Source of the DNA: an uncultured Lachnospiraceae bacterium
GTDB lineage: Bacteria; Bacillota; Clostridia; Lachnospirales; Lachnospiraceae
Assembly: GCA_910587295.1 (NCBI GenBank)
Contig: CAJULP010000092.1
Coordinates: forward strand, 1 to 37,116
DNA: 37,116 nt
Direction: 5' to 3'
The notes below the pieces were generated by a model. That model was not told the DNA's origin. It was given only the letters and a program-made list of their open reading frames with translations, and did not search any database. The position numbers and the translations under genes were made by a program. Positions within the stretch are counted from its first letter, which is position 1, and every line of letters begins with the position of its first letter. Of this stretch, positions 15,391-23,878 are shown one piece after another.

Positions 15391-15900
15391 CTATGACATG
15401 ATTTCTTCAACAGATTTCCCACGATTTCTTGCCACCTCTTCCGGTGTCTTTAACTGGCTTAAACCTGTGATTGTTGCAAGTACTACGTTCTGCTTGTTGT
15501 TTGATCCCAGTGATTTGGTACGGATATTTTTAATGCCTGCCAGCTCACAGACCACACGGGCAGGGCCGCCTGCGATAATACCGGTACCATCGGGAGCTTT
15601 CTTTAAAAGAACATTTGCTGAACCGTATTTCCCGACAAAATCATGCGTAATGGAATTGTTTTCATCCATGGCAATCTTAACGATATGCTTCATGGCATCT
15701 TCTTTTCCCTTACGGATAGCCTCAGGAATTTCGACAGCCTTGCCAAGTCCGGCACCTACATGTCCGTTGCCGTCACCTACCACTACAAGAGCTGTAAATC
15801 TCATGTTACGTCCACCCTTTACAGTCTTGGTTACTCTCTTGATGGCAACTACTTTTTCTGTTAATTCCATGCCGCTGACATCGATGATTGTATGTCTCAT
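15391..15900 (-). CDS. rpsE: 30S ribosomal protein S5
   Basis: The 169-residue protein has the N-terminal double-stranded-RNA-binding domain (VVAIKRVTKTVKGGRNMRF, VVVGDGNGHVGAGLGKA) and a C-terminal domain with GTGIIAGGPARVVCELAG. S5 shapes the mRNA entry channel and affects decoding fidelity. It lies 18 nt after rplR, in normal order. Confidence 0.98.
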   Translation of the reverse strand: MRHTIIDVSGMELTEKVVAIKRVTKTVKGGRNMRFTALVVVGDGNGHVGAGLGKAVEIPEAIRKGKEDAMKHIVKIAMDENNSITHDFVGKYGSANVLLKKAPDGTGIIAGGPARVVCELAGIKNIRTKSLGSNNKQNVVLATITGLSQLKTPEEVARNRGKSVEEIMS

Positions 15901-15918
15901 GTTAAGTTTTCTCCCTTC

Positions 15919-16287
15919 CTAGAATTTCAGGCCAGCTTCTCTGGCCGCATCAGCTAACGCTGCGATCTTACCGTGATATAAAAAGCCGCCTCTGTCAAAA
16001 ACAACGGTATCAATACCTTTTTCAATTGCCCTCTTTGCGATTACAGTTCCAAGGTATGCTGCTGCATCAACGTTATTGGTCTTTTCAAGCTCGGCCTTTA
16101 CTTCCTTCTCAACGGTGGAAGCTGCAACCAAGGTATTTCCAACTGTATCGTCAATAATTTGAGCATACATATGATTATTACTTCTGAATACTGCAAGACG
16201 GGGTCTTTCAGTTGTGCCGCTTAAACGGTTACGTATTCTCATGTGCTTTTTAACACGAACTTTTTGTCTTGACTCTTTCCTAACCAT
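15919..16287 (-). CDS. rplR: 50S ribosomal protein L18
   Basis: The 122-residue protein shows RIRNRLSGTTERPRLAVFRS, YAQIIDD and the C-terminal FDRGGFLYHGKIAALADAAR motif. L18 binds 5S rRNA with L5. It follows rplF by 17 nt. Confidence 0.98.
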   Translation of the reverse strand: MVRKESRQKVRVKKHMRIRNRLSGTTERPRLAVFRSNNHMYAQIIDDTVGNTLVAASTVEKEVKAELEKTNNVDAAAYLGTVIAKRAIEKGIDTVVFDRGGFLYHGKIAALADAAREAGLKF

Positions 16288-16304
16288 CCTTACACTCTCC
16301 TTAT

Positions 16305-16847
16305 CTATTTCTTACCAGTCTTACCAACTTTACGCCTGATCGTTTCATCAGCATACTTGATACCTTTACCCTTATAAGGCTCAGGCCTTCTCTTGTCTCT
16401 GATTTCGGCTGCGAATTGGCCAACTTTTTCTTTATCAATACCCTTTACGATGATAATGTTCTGGCCTTCCAAAACAGTCTCGATCCCTTCAGGGTCGATC
16501 ATCTCAACCGGGTGGGAGTATCCTAAAGATAAGGTTAACTTGTTGCCTGCTTTTGCAGCCCTGTAACCAACACCGTTTACTTCCAGCTTCTTTTCATAGC
16601 CGCTTGTCACACCAACTACCATATTGTTGACCAGTGACCTTGTAAGGCCATGTAAAGCTTTCATTTTCTTTAAATCATTCGGTCTGGTAACATGGATCTC
16701 TGCCCCTTCGACCTTGATTTCCATCTCTGACGGAAGCACTCTTTCCAGTGTTCCTTTAGGACCTTTTACAGTCACTTTATTATTTTCTGCAATATCCACA
16801 GTTACTCCTGCAGGGATTGCGATTGGCATTCTTCCTATACGTGACAT
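16305..16847 (-). CDS. rplF: 50S ribosomal protein L6
   Basis: The 180-residue protein starts MSRIGRMPIAIPAGV. It has two related alpha/beta domains and the C-terminal signature RDKRRPEPYKGKGIKYADE. L6 lies near the sarcin-ricin loop and the factor-binding site. A 61-nt spacer separates it from rpsH. Confidence 0.98.
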   Translation of the reverse strand: MSRIGRMPIAIPAGVTVDIAENNKVTVKGPKGTLERVLPSEMEIKVEGAEIHVTRPNDLKKMKALHGLTRSLVNNMVVGVTSGYEKKLEVNGVGYRAAKAGNKLTLSLGYSHPVEMIDPEGIETVLEGQNIIIVKGIDKEKVGQFAAEIRDKRRPEPYKGKGIKYADETIRRKVGKTGKK

Positions 16848-16908
16848 GCCCGTACCTCCTATTATTATTTAAAAACTTTATCGTTTCAACTTAAGCTTTG
16901 CCTTTACT

Positions 16909-17310
16909 TTACCATACATACGCAAGCACTTCGCCGCCTACCTGCAGCTCTCTTGCCTTCTTGTCTGTCACCACCCCATGGTTAGTGGAAATGATCGCAA
17001 TACCAAGTCCGCCAAGTACCCTGGGCAGTTCGTCCTTACCCGCATAAATACGTAAGCCCGGTTTGGAAATTCTTTTAAGCCCGCTGATGATCTTTTCGTT
17101 TCTGTCCGCACCATACTTTAAGGTAATACGAATCGTCTTAAAGCTGCCTTCATCGATCAAGTCATATTTCTTGATATATCCTTCTTCCACAAGTATGTCT
17201 GCAATAGCCAGTTTCATCTTAGAAGAGGGAATGTCTACTGTATCATGTTTTGCAGTATTTGCGTTACGGATTCTTGTAAGCATATCTGCAATAGGATCAC
17301 TCATTGTCAT
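16909..17310 (-). CDS. rpsH: 30S ribosomal protein S8
   Basis: The 133-residue protein shows SDPIADMLTRIRNAN at the start and the C-terminal GGLGIAIISTNHGVVTDKKAR signature. S8 binds 16S helix 21 and in E. coli represses the spc operon; no copy of that target site was recognised near rplE here. It lies 19 nt after rpsZ. Confidence 0.98.
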   Translation of the reverse strand: MTMSDPIADMLTRIRNANTAKHDTVDIPSSKMKLAIADILVEEGYIKKYDLIDEGSFKTIRITLKYGADRNEKIISGLKRISKPGLRIYAGKDELPRVLGGLGIAIISTNHGVVTDKKARELQVGGEVLAYVW

Positions 17311-17329
17311 TTTACTTCCTCCTATATTC

Positions 17330-17515
17330 TTACCAACTTGCTTTTTTCACGCCGGGGATCTGGCCCTTGTAGGCTAACTCACGGAAGCAAATTCTGCAAA
17401 TTCCGTATTTTCTAAGAACAGAATGTGGACGCCCACACACCTTGCAACGAGTATATTCTCTGGTTGAGAATTTAGGTTTACGCTGCTGTTTGATCTTCAT
17501 TGATGTTTTAGCCAT
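17330..17515 (-). CDS. rpsZ: 30S ribosomal protein S14 type Z
   Basis: This is a 61-residue, zinc-binding S14 with C24, C27, C40 and C43 (CKVCGRPHSVLRKYGICRIC). It is the short form usual in Firmicutes, as against the ~100-residue zinc-free form. It lies between rplE and rpsH. Confidence 0.98.
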   Translation of the reverse strand: MAKTSMKIKQQRKPKFSTREYTRCKVCGRPHSVLRKYGICRICFRELAYKGQIPGVKKASW

Positions 17516-17529
17516 GAATTTACCTCCTC

Positions 17530-18069
17530 CTATTTCGCAAATGGCATGTTGAATAATCTTAACAATTCACGTGCTTCTTCATCTGTCTTGGCTGTTGTAA
17601 CGAAAATAACATCCATACCCCTTACTTTATCTACCTTGTCATACTCAATTTCAGGGAAAATGAGCTGTTCCTTGATACCCAGCGAATAGTTCCCTCTGCC
17701 GTCAAACGCATTAGGGTTTACACCCCTGAAGTCACGTACACGGGGCAGAGCAAGATTTACAAGGCGGTCCAGGAAATCATACATCTTTTCACCGCGGAGT
17801 GTAACCTTACATCCGATTGCCATGCCTTCCCTGATCTTGAAGTTAGCTACGGACTTTTTCGCCTTGGTGGTCACTGCCTTCTGGCCAGTGATGATCTCAA
17901 GATCCTTTACCGCTGACTCCAACACTTTAGCGTTTTCTTTTGCTTCGCCTACGCCCATGTTGATAACAATCTTGTCAAGCTTCGGTACCTGCATTACGTT
18001 TTTATATCCGAACTTTTTGATCATAGCATCTACGATCTCATCATTATACATAGTTTTCAGTCTGTTCAC
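17530..18069 (-). CDS. rplE: 50S ribosomal protein L5
   Basis: The 179-residue protein shows VPKLDKIVINMGVGEAKEN, TLRGEKMYDFLDRLVNLALPRVRDFRG and the C-terminal GMDVIFVTTAKTDEEARELL. L5 binds 5S rRNA and P-site tRNA. The start is a GTG at 18069 with GGAGAA about 10 nt upstream. It follows rplX. Confidence 0.97.
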   Translation of the reverse strand: MNRLKTMYNDEIVDAMIKKFGYKNVMQVPKLDKIVINMGVGEAKENAKVLESAVKDLEIITGQKAVTTKAKKSVANFKIREGMAIGCKVTLRGEKMYDFLDRLVNLALPRVRDFRGVNPNAFDGRGNYSLGIKEQLIFPEIEYDKVDKVRGMDVIFVTTAKTDEEARELLRLFNMPFAK

Positions 18070-18093
18070 GCTTCCAGTTCTCCTTTCCTAGAA

Positions 18094-18405
18094 TTAATCA
18101 ATTACTTCTCCTGTTGACTTTGCAAAACGTACCTTCTTGTCATTCTCATACTTAAAGCCGACCCTTGTAGGTTTTCCTTTGTGAAGGTACATTACATTTG
18201 AGATGTCAATAGGAGCTTCTTTTTGAATAATTCCGCCATTCTGGTTGGCTGCTGAAGGTTTTGCATGTTTAGTGACCATGCCGACGCCTTCAACGATAAC
18301 TTTATGCTTCTTTGCATCAACAGAAACTACTTTTCCTTCTGTTCCTTTATTCTTGCCGGCGATCACCTTAACAGTATCGCCTTTTTTAATCTTTAAAGTT
18401 GCCAT
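18094..18405 (-). CDS. rplX: 50S ribosomal protein L24
   Basis: The 103-residue product starts MATLKIKKGDTVKVIAGKNKG, a KOW-type fold. L24 is one of two initiators of large-subunit assembly. The ATG at 18405 lies 7 nt after AGGAGG; an in-frame GTG three codons earlier overlaps that site and is excluded. It follows rplN closely. Confidence 0.97.
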   Translation of the reverse strand: MATLKIKKGDTVKVIAGKNKGTEGKVVSVDAKKHKVIVEGVGMVTKHAKPSAANQNGGIIQKEAPIDISNVMYLHKGKPTRVGFKYENDKKVRFAKSTGEVID

Positions 18406-18417
18406 GCTAAGCACCTC

Positions 18418-18786
18418 CTATAATACTTCCGGAGCCAGAGAAACGATCTTCATAAACTGTTTTTCACGAAGCTCTCTTGCCACCGGTCCAAAAATACGTG
18501 TTCCCCTGGGAGTCTTATCATCTTTAATGATAACTGCAGCATTTTCATCAAATCTAATATAAGAGCCATCTTTACGGCGCGCTCCCTTTACGGTGCGGAC
18601 AACTACAGCTTTTACGACATCACCTTTTTTTACAACGCCGCCTGGTGTTGCATCTTTGACCGTAGCAACAATCACATCGCCGATATTTGCATATCTTCTT
18701 GTAGATCCACCCATAACCCTGATGCAAAGGATTTCTTTTGCACCTGTATTGTCAGCGACTTTCAGTCTGCTTTCCTGTTGAATCAT
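18418..18786 (-). CDS. rplN: 50S ribosomal protein L14
   Basis: The 122-residue protein (MIQQESRLKVADNTGAKEIL...) has the family signature with KDATPGGVVKKGDVVKAVVVRT and RIFGPVARELREKQFMKIVSLAPEVL at the end. L14 forms an intersubunit bridge. It heads the spc segment, 59 nt after rpsQ, with no clear promoter in the gap, so it is probably cotranscribed with the S10 genes. Confidence 0.98.
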   Translation of the reverse strand: MIQQESRLKVADNTGAKEILCIRVMGGSTRRYANIGDVIVATVKDATPGGVVKKGDVVKAVVVRTVKGARRKDGSYIRFDENAAVIIKDDKTPRGTRIFGPVARELREKQFMKIVSLAPEVL

Positions 18787-18845
18787 GCCAATTCTCCTTC
18801 CAATCTAATCCTATCTCTACATAAATAAAATCTTCGAAAAAAATT

Positions 18846-19100
18846 TTATTTTGCCCGCTCTACGATTTCAACAAGTCTCCATCTTTTGTCCTTGGACAAA
18901 GGCCTTGTCTCCATAACCTTAACGGTATCGCCAATGCGGCACTCATTGTTTTCATCATGAGCCTTTAATTTATATGTGCGCTTAACGACTTTTTTGTATA
19001 GAGGATGCTTAACGTGATTTTCAATAGCGACAACAATTGTCTTATCCATTTTATCACTGGTCACTTTACCGATACGTGTTTTCCTCAGATTTCTTTCCAC
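18846..19100 (-). CDS. rpsQ: 30S ribosomal protein S17
   Basis: The 84-residue product begins (V/M)ERNLRKTRIGKVTSDKMDKT. The start is a GTG at 19100 with AAAGGAG 9 nt upstream. The 13 codons of open frame before it lack S17 character. The signatures IGDTVKVMETRPLSKDKRWRL and KHPLYKKVVKRTYKLKAHDE are present. S17 is a primary 16S-binding protein and the last gene of the S10 segment. Confidence 0.97.
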   Translation of the reverse strand: MERNLRKTRIGKVTSDKMDKTIVVAIENHVKHPLYKKVVKRTYKLKAHDENNECRIGDTVKVMETRPLSKDKRWRLVEIVERAK

Positions 19101-19142
19101 GATGTTTGTCTCCTTTCTTTGACATTCCTGCAACGCCATCCG

Positions 19143-19349
19143 TTACGCCTCTTTATTCTTCTGTGTGATGACGGTCTGAATCCTTGCAATATTCTTTCTT
19201 ACTTCTTTAATTCTTGCGGTATTATCCAACTGGTTCGTTGCATTCTGGAATCTCAAATTAAAAAGCTCCTTCTTTGCTGCAACCAAATCTTCTGCCAACG
19301 CTGCAACTGTTTTTGCCTTTAACTCTTCTACATACTTGCTAGTTTTCAT
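19143..19349 (-). CDS. rpmC: 50S ribosomal protein L29
   Basis: The 68-residue two-helix protein (MKTSKYVEELKAKTVAALAE...) shows the FNLRFQNATNQLDNTARIKEVRKNIAR signature. Its ATG at 19349 lies inside the end of rplP (11-nt overlap). A longer open frame upstream only reflects rplP read in another frame. L29 sits at the exit tunnel next to L23. Confidence 0.97.
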   Translation of the reverse strand: MKTSKYVEELKAKTVAALAEDLVAAKKELFNLRFQNATNQLDNTARIKEVRKNIARIQTVITQKNKEA

Positions 19350-19776
19350 TTGATGCACCACCTTCCAAGTCTGCCTTAGAAACGATCTTGCACTTGCAAG
19401 GAAGCTTATAAGTTGCAAGACGTAAAGCTTCTTTTGCGATTTCTTCGGGCACTCCTGCGATTTCAAACATTACACGGCCGGGCTTTACCACTGCTACCCA
19501 GTATTCCAGTGTTCCTTTACCGGAACCCATACGTGTTTCTGCTGGTTTAGCTGTTACCGGTTTATCAGGGAAAATCTTGATCCAAACCTTACCACCACGC
19601 TTGATATAACGTGTCATAGCAATACGGGCAGCTTCAATCTGGTTTGATTTGATCCAGCATGGCTCTAATGCAACGATACCGTATTCACCGTAATTGATCA
19701 TGTTACCACGAGAAGCTTTTCCTCTCATGCTGCCGCGGAATTGTTTACGACGTTTTACTCTTTTAGGCATTAACAT
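19339..19776 (-). CDS. rplP: 50S ribosomal protein L16
   Basis: The 145-residue protein (MLMPKRVKRRKQFRGSMRGK...) has NYGEYGIVALEPCWIKSNQIEAARIA and RMGSGKGTLEYWVAVVKPG, close to the site contacted by A-site tRNA. The start codon shares one base with the rpsC stop (TAATG), with AAGGGAG about 9 nt upstream. An ATG two codons later is a minor alternative. Confidence 0.97.
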   Translation of the reverse strand: MLMPKRVKRRKQFRGSMRGKASRGNMINYGEYGIVALEPCWIKSNQIEAARIAMTRYIKRGGKVWIKIFPDKPVTAKPAETRMGSGKGTLEYWVAVVKPGRVMFEIAGVPEEIAKEALRLATYKLPCKCKIVSKADLEGGASNEN

Positions 19777-20447
19777 TATTTATCGCTCCCTTCCTGCACT
19801 GTCTTTTCTTCATTCTTCTTTGTAGGAAGTACTTCGCCCTTGTAGATCCATACCTTAACACCTACTTTACCATAGGTGGTATCAGCCTCTGCGAAACCAT
19901 ATTCAATATCAGCACGCAGTGTCTGAAGGGGAATAGTACCTTCGCTGTAGAATTCTGTACGGGCCATATCCGCACCGCCAAGGCGCCCTGATACAGAAGT
20001 CTTGATCCCCTGTGCGCCTGCCTTCATGGTTCTTCCCATGCAGGACTTCATAGCACGTCTGAAAGAAACACGGTTCTCAAGCTGCTGGGCAATATTTTCC
20101 GCAACTAACTGTGCATCCTTGTCAGGCCTCTTGATCTCTTTAATGTCGACCAATACCTTCTTTCCTGTCATCTTGGAAAGTTCTTTCTTGGTCACTTCGA
20201 TTTCCGCACCGCCCTTACCGATCACTACACCGGGCTTTGCCGTATAAATGATCACTTTCACACGGTCAGAAGCCCTCTCGATCTCAATCTTTGAAATCCC
20301 GGCGCTGAATAATTTCTTTTTAAGGAATTTTCTGATGTTGTAGTCCTCTACGAGGAAATCAGAAAACTCTTCTTCTGCGTACCACTTAGAATCCCAATCC
20401 TTAATAATACCGACTCTTAAGCCGTGAGGATTAACTTTCTGTCCCAT
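19776..20447 (-). CDS. rpsC: 30S ribosomal protein S3
   Basis: The 223-residue protein starts MGQKVNPHGLRVGIIKDWDS. It has a KH domain (PGVVIGKGGAEIEVTKKEL, about residues 70-95) and the C-terminal signature GRLGGADMARTEFYSEGTIPLQTLRADIDYG-like region. S3 helps form the mRNA entry helicase site. It lies 14 nt after rplV. Confidence 0.97.
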   Translation of the reverse strand: MGQKVNPHGLRVGIIKDWDSKWYAEEEFSDFLVEDYNIRKFLKKKLFSAGISKIEIERASDRVKVIIYTAKPGVVIGKGGAEIEVTKKELSKMTGKKVLVDIKEIKRPDKDAQLVAENIAQQLENRVSFRRAMKSCMGRTMKAGAQGIKTSVSGRLGGADMARTEFYSEGTIPLQTLRADIEYGFAEADTTYGKVGVKVWIYKGEVLPTKKNEEKTVQEGSDK

Positions 20448-20461
20448 AAATAACTTTCCTC

Positions 20462-20866
20462 CTATCTCTCATCCAGTACTACTGTAATGTGGCTCGTTCT
20501 CTTTTCGATCCTGTAAGCCCTTCCCTGTGCGCGAGGCTTTACTCTCTTCATTGTAGGTCCTTTATTTGCATAACATTCTGCAATGTAAAGGTGCTCCGGA
20601 TTCGGATACTTTGCGGGATCCTGACTGTACAAATATTCAGCATTTGCACGGGCAGACTCCAATAATTTCTTGATCAGGGCGGAAGCATATCTGGGGTTAT
20701 ATTCCAAAATTCCCAATGCAGCTTCCACATCTTTGCCCCTGATGGCATCTAATACGAAACATGCTTTTGTAACAGACACTCTTGCGTAAGATAACTTAGC
20801 TGAAGGTCTTGTATCTTTCTGCGCATTTCTTTCTCTTTTAATTTGGGATCTATGTCCTTTTGCCAT
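20462..20866 (-). CDS. rplV: 50S ribosomal protein L22
   Basis: The 134-residue protein carries SYARVSVTKACFVLDAIRGK, LLESARANAEY and the tunnel-loop region ending KRVKPRAQGRAYRIEKRTSHITVVL. The loop lines the exit tunnel, where changes can confer macrolide resistance in other bacteria; nothing abnormal is visible here. It follows rpsS by 16 nt. Confidence 0.98.
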   Translation of the reverse strand: MAKGHRSQIKRERNAQKDTRPSAKLSYARVSVTKACFVLDAIRGKDVEAALGILEYNPRYASALIKKLLESARANAEYLYSQDPAKYPNPEHLYIAECYANKGPTMKRVKPRAQGRAYRIEKRTSHITVVLDER

Positions 20867-20882
20867 GATGAAACCTCCTATC

Positions 20883-21164
20883 TTACTTTACTTTTGACTT
20901 CTTCTCGTCTTTACCGTGTCCTCTATAAGTTCTGGTTGCAACAAATTCACCCAGCTTATGTCCTACCATATCTTCCGTAACATATACAGGCACATGTTTT
21001 CTTCCGTCATGCACTGCAAATGTGTGCCCCACAAAAGAAGGGAAGATTGTTGAACGGCGGGACCAGGTTTTAATAACCTGCTTTTGTCCTGCTGCATTCA
21101 GTGCATCTACTTTTTTAAGCAAACTTGCATCTGCAAAAGGTCCTTTTTTTAGTGATCTAGCCAT
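20883..21164 (-). CDS. rpsS: 30S ribosomal protein S19
   Basis: The 93-residue protein starts MARSLKKGPFADASLLKKV and has TWSRRSTIFPSFVGHTFAVHDGRKHVPVYVTEDMVGHKLGEF-type core motifs. S19 sits in the 30S head with S13. It follows rplB by 19 nt. Confidence 0.97.
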   Translation of the reverse strand: MARSLKKGPFADASLLKKVDALNAAGQKQVIKTWSRRSTIFPSFVGHTFAVHDGRKHVPVYVTEDMVGHKLGEFVATRTYRGHGKDEKKSKVK

Positions 21165-21183
21165 TTTCTTCTCTCCTCCTTAA

Positions 21184-22026
21184 TTATTTGATGGCCTTGC
21201 CGTCTCTTCTTCTTACGATCAGCTTATTAGAAGCTTTGTTTTTCTTACGGGTCTTAAGACCAAGAGCTGGCTTACCCCAAGGTGTAGACGGACCTGGACG
21301 ACCAATACCGGTCTTGCCTTCACCACCGCCGTGAGGATGGTCATTCGGGTTCATAACGGAACCGCGTACTGTAGGGCGGAAGCCCATATGGCGTTTACGG
21401 CCTGCTTTACCGACCTTGATCAGGTTGTGATCGCCGTTTCCGACAACACCGATCGTTGCCCTGCAGACGATAGGCACCATTCTCATTTCTCCTGAAGGGA
21501 GACGGAGAGTTGCGTATTTTCCTTCTTTCGCCATTAACTGTGCACTGTTTCCGGCTGAGCGCACCAACTGGCCGCCTTTTCCGGGATATAACTCAATGTT
21601 GTGTACCTGGGTACCAACAGGGATCGCTGATAAAGGAAGGCAGTTTCCAACCCTTACTTCCGCCTGCGGGCCGTTCATGACTTTCATGCCGTCCGTCAAA
21701 CCCTGCGGTGCGATAATATAAGATTTCTCGCCGTCTGCATAGCAGATCAGCGCAATGTTTGCAGATCTGTTAGGATCATACTCGATCCCGATAACCGTTG
21801 CTGGAATGCCTTCTTTGTTCCTCTTGAAATCCACAAGCCTGTATTTTCTCTTAGCGCCGCCTCCGCGATGCCTTACTGTAATCTTGCCCTGATTATTACG
21901 GCCGGCATTTTTATTTAAAGAAGTAACAAGTGATTTCTCAGGTTTCTTTTTGGTGATCTCCGAAAAATCAGAGCCGGTCATATTTCTTCTGGAAGGTGTA
22001 TATGGGTTATACGTCTTAATTCCCAT
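21184..22026 (-). CDS. rplB: 50S ribosomal protein L2
   Basis: The 280-residue protein starts at MGIKTYNPYTPSRRNMTGSD (ATG at 22026, GGAG 8 nt upstream); the TTG-initiated extension of six codons covers the ribosome site. The catalytic-region signature VMNPNDHPHGGGEGKTGIGRP includes the conserved His that supports peptidyl transfer. A 143-nt spacer, the longest in the S10 segment, precedes it. Confidence 0.97.
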   Translation of the reverse strand: MGIKTYNPYTPSRRNMTGSDFSEITKKKPEKSLVTSLNKNAGRNNQGKITVRHRGGGAKRKYRLVDFKRNKEGIPATVIGIEYDPNRSANIALICYADGEKSYIIAPQGLTDGMKVMNGPQAEVRVGNCLPLSAIPVGTQVHNIELYPGKGGQLVRSAGNSAQLMAKEGKYATLRLPSGEMRMVPIVCRATIGVVGNGDHNLIKVGKAGRKRHMGFRPTVRGSVMNPNDHPHGGGEGKTGIGRPGPSTPWGKPALGLKTRKKNKASNKLIVRRRDGKAIK

Positions 22027-22169
22027 GACTTTTTCTCCTTTCAAGTCTCATTTATTTCATGTCGCACTTTTCCTGTGCATAGTTGATATTTAAATCGTGG
22101 CAGAAAATGCGAAGCATAGTTGTTCTTAATTGCTGTCCTTTAGCAATTTAAAACTTCGTTTCGCCGTTT
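22027..22169 (-). promoter_or_regulatory. 143-nt spacer between rplW and rplB with hairpin and repeat
   Basis: No S10-operon gene lies here. AATTGCT (22128-22134) pairs with AGCAATT (22142-22148) around a 7-nt loop. The 9-mer GCATAGTTG occurs twice (22077-22085, 22114-22122). A 21-codon ORF (22117-22052, minus) lacks a ribosome site. No promoter was found. Processing or translational control of rplB is possible. Confidence 0.35.
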
Positions 22170-22469
22170 TTACAGGCCGGTAAAGATTTCAATATCCTTA
22201 CTGTCCTCTGTAAGCCATACGATTGCCTTTTTGGTCTTAGCGGTACGTCCTACGGTCATGCCGCGTCTTTTCACCTTGCCGATCTGGTTCATGGTGTTGA
22301 CCTTTTTCACCTTGGCGCCGTCAAACATTCTTTCAACGGCCTCCTTTATCATGGTCTTATTTGCTTCCGGATGAACCAAAAAAGTATATTTCTTTTCGCT
22401 CATGCCAGCCATACTCATTTCTGTAATGACCGGTTTCAGTATTACGTCATAATATTGAATTGCTGCCAT
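22170..22469 (-). CDS. rplW: 50S ribosomal protein L23
   Basis: The 99-residue protein (YYDVILKPVITEMSMAGMSEKK...) has YTFLVHPEANKTMIKEAVERMFDGAKV and the basic loop region with KVKRRGMTVGRTAKTKKAIV. L23 is the docking site for trigger factor and SRP at the exit tunnel. Its start overlaps the rplD stop by one base. Confidence 0.98.
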   Translation of the reverse strand: MAAIQYYDVILKPVITEMSMAGMSEKKYTFLVHPEANKTMIKEAVERMFDGAKVKKVNTMNQIGKVKRRGMTVGRTAKTKKAIVWLTEDSKDIEIFTGL

Positions 22470-23089
22470 TATACATACACCTCCTCGATCTTAGCTACTG
22501 CATCCTTCGTAAGCACCAATGTGTCACCCTTAAGGATATCATAAACGTTTATTGTGCTGGTCAGTGTTGTCTTGATCGCCGGCAGATTTCTTGCAGACAT
22601 AAAAACGTTTTTATCATTATCAGCAAGTACTACCAACGCCTTGCTTACTTTCAGGTTATCCATAACCGCTTTGAACTTCTTTGTCTTGATCTCATCCAGC
22701 TTCAACTCATCCAAAACAATCAGCTTGCCGTCCAGCACCCTGCTTGTAAGGGCTGACTTAAGGGCTGCTCTCTTTTCTTTTTTGTTAAGCTTGAATGAAT
22801 AATCTCTCGGCACCGGCGCAAACACAACGCCGCCCCCTTTCCACTGGGGCGCCCTGGTTGAACCCTGCCTTGCATGTCCGGTTCCTTTCTGTCTCCAGGG
22901 TTTTCTTCCGCCGCCGGAAACCTCGGAACGTGTCTTTGCTTTCTGAGTTCCCTGACGATTATTTGCAAGCTGTTGCACAACTGCCATGTGTACCAGATGT
23001 TCATTTATCTTAACACCAAATATCGCATCGTTTAATTCAATCGTGCCGACTTCCTTGCCTTCCATATTTAAAACAGATACGTTTGCCAT
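22469..23089 (-). CDS. rplD: 50S ribosomal protein L4
   Basis: The 206-residue protein shows QQLANNRQGTQKAKTRSEVSGGGRKPW-type loop and GTGHARQGSTRAPQWKGGGVVFAPVPRDYS signatures, which form the extended tunnel loop. In E. coli L4 represses the S10 operon through the leader; whether it acts on the long leader seen here is unknown. It follows rplC by 29 nt. Confidence 0.97.
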   Translation of the reverse strand: MANVSVLNMEGKEVGTIELNDAIFGVKINEHLVHMAVVQQLANNRQGTQKAKTRSEVSGGGRKPWRQKGTGHARQGSTRAPQWKGGGVVFAPVPRDYSFKLNKKEKRAALKSALTSRVLDGKLIVLDELKLDEIKTKKFKAVMDNLKVSKALVVLADNDKNVFMSARNLPAIKTTLTSTINVYDILKGDTLVLTKDAVAKIEEVYV

Positions 23090-23118
23090 CTGAATGGTCC
23101 TCCTTTCATCCTGCCTGC

Positions 23119-23802
23119 TTATGCCATTGTCTTAACTGATTCTTTGACCGTAACCAATGCTTTCTTAGGTCCGGGTACGGAACCTTTGATAAGAAGCAGG
23201 TTCTTCTCAGCATCAACTCTTATAACTTCCAGGTTCTGAACTGTCACTTTCACACACCCCATATGTCCAGGCATTCCCTTTCCTTTAAACACACGGCTGG
23301 GCGAGGAGCAGGCGCCATTAGAACCCTGATGACGGTGGAATTTGGAACCATGGGTCATAGGCCCTCTGTGCTGGCCGTGCCTTTTGATCGCACCCTGGAA
23401 ACCTTTTCCTTTGGAAATAGCAGAGGCATCGATCTTATCGCCTGCCGCAAACACATCAGCCTTGATCTCGCTTCCAAGGGTGTAGCTTTCCGCATCATCC
23501 AGCTTAAATTCCCTGACAAATCTCTTGCAGGAAACCCCTGCTTTGTCAAAGTGGCCTTTCATAGCCTTGCCAACACCATGTCTGTGGATTATCTCTTTCT
23601 TTCCGCTCTTGTCTTTGTTGGTGATTCTTTCCTTCTTGTCAACAAAGCCAACCTGTACTGCGCTGTAACCGTCGTTGTCAACCGTTTTAACCTGTGTTAC
23701 CACGCAGGGTCCGGCCTGAAGCACGGTTACGGGAACCAACGTTCCGTCTTCGCTAAAAATCTGTGTCATTCCGACTTTGGTAGCTAAAATAGCTTTCTTC
23801 AT
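23119..23802 (-). CDS. rplC: 50S ribosomal protein L3
   Basis: The 227-residue protein starts MKKAILATKVGMTQIFSEDG (ATG at 23802 behind GGAGGTAAAGAA); the 15 upstream codons are not L3-like. The hallmark KGKGFQGAIKRHGQHRGPMTHGSKFHR loop reaches toward the peptidyl-transferase centre. L3 is, with L24, an assembly initiator. It follows rpsJ by 76 nt. Confidence 0.97.
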   Translation of the reverse strand: MKKAILATKVGMTQIFSEDGTLVPVTVLQAGPCVVTQVKTVDNDGYSAVQVGFVDKKERITNKDKSGKKEIIHRHGVGKAMKGHFDKAGVSCKRFVREFKLDDAESYTLGSEIKADVFAAGDKIDASAISKGKGFQGAIKRHGQHRGPMTHGSKFHRHQGSNGACSSPSRVFKGKGMPGHMGCVKVTVQNLEVIRVDAEKNLLLIKGSVPGPKKALVTVKESVKTMA

Positions 23803-23878
23803 TTCTTTACCTCCATTTGTTTCTACAGCGGGCCGCTGTCGGGCCATTCTAGTGTAGGGGTTTCGTTACCGCGAAGAA

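Noticed and set aside
22052..22117. 21-codon Cys-containing ORF in the rplW-rplB gap (minus strand)
   Set aside because: There is no ribosome site and it is too short to separate from chance; noted only as spacer content.
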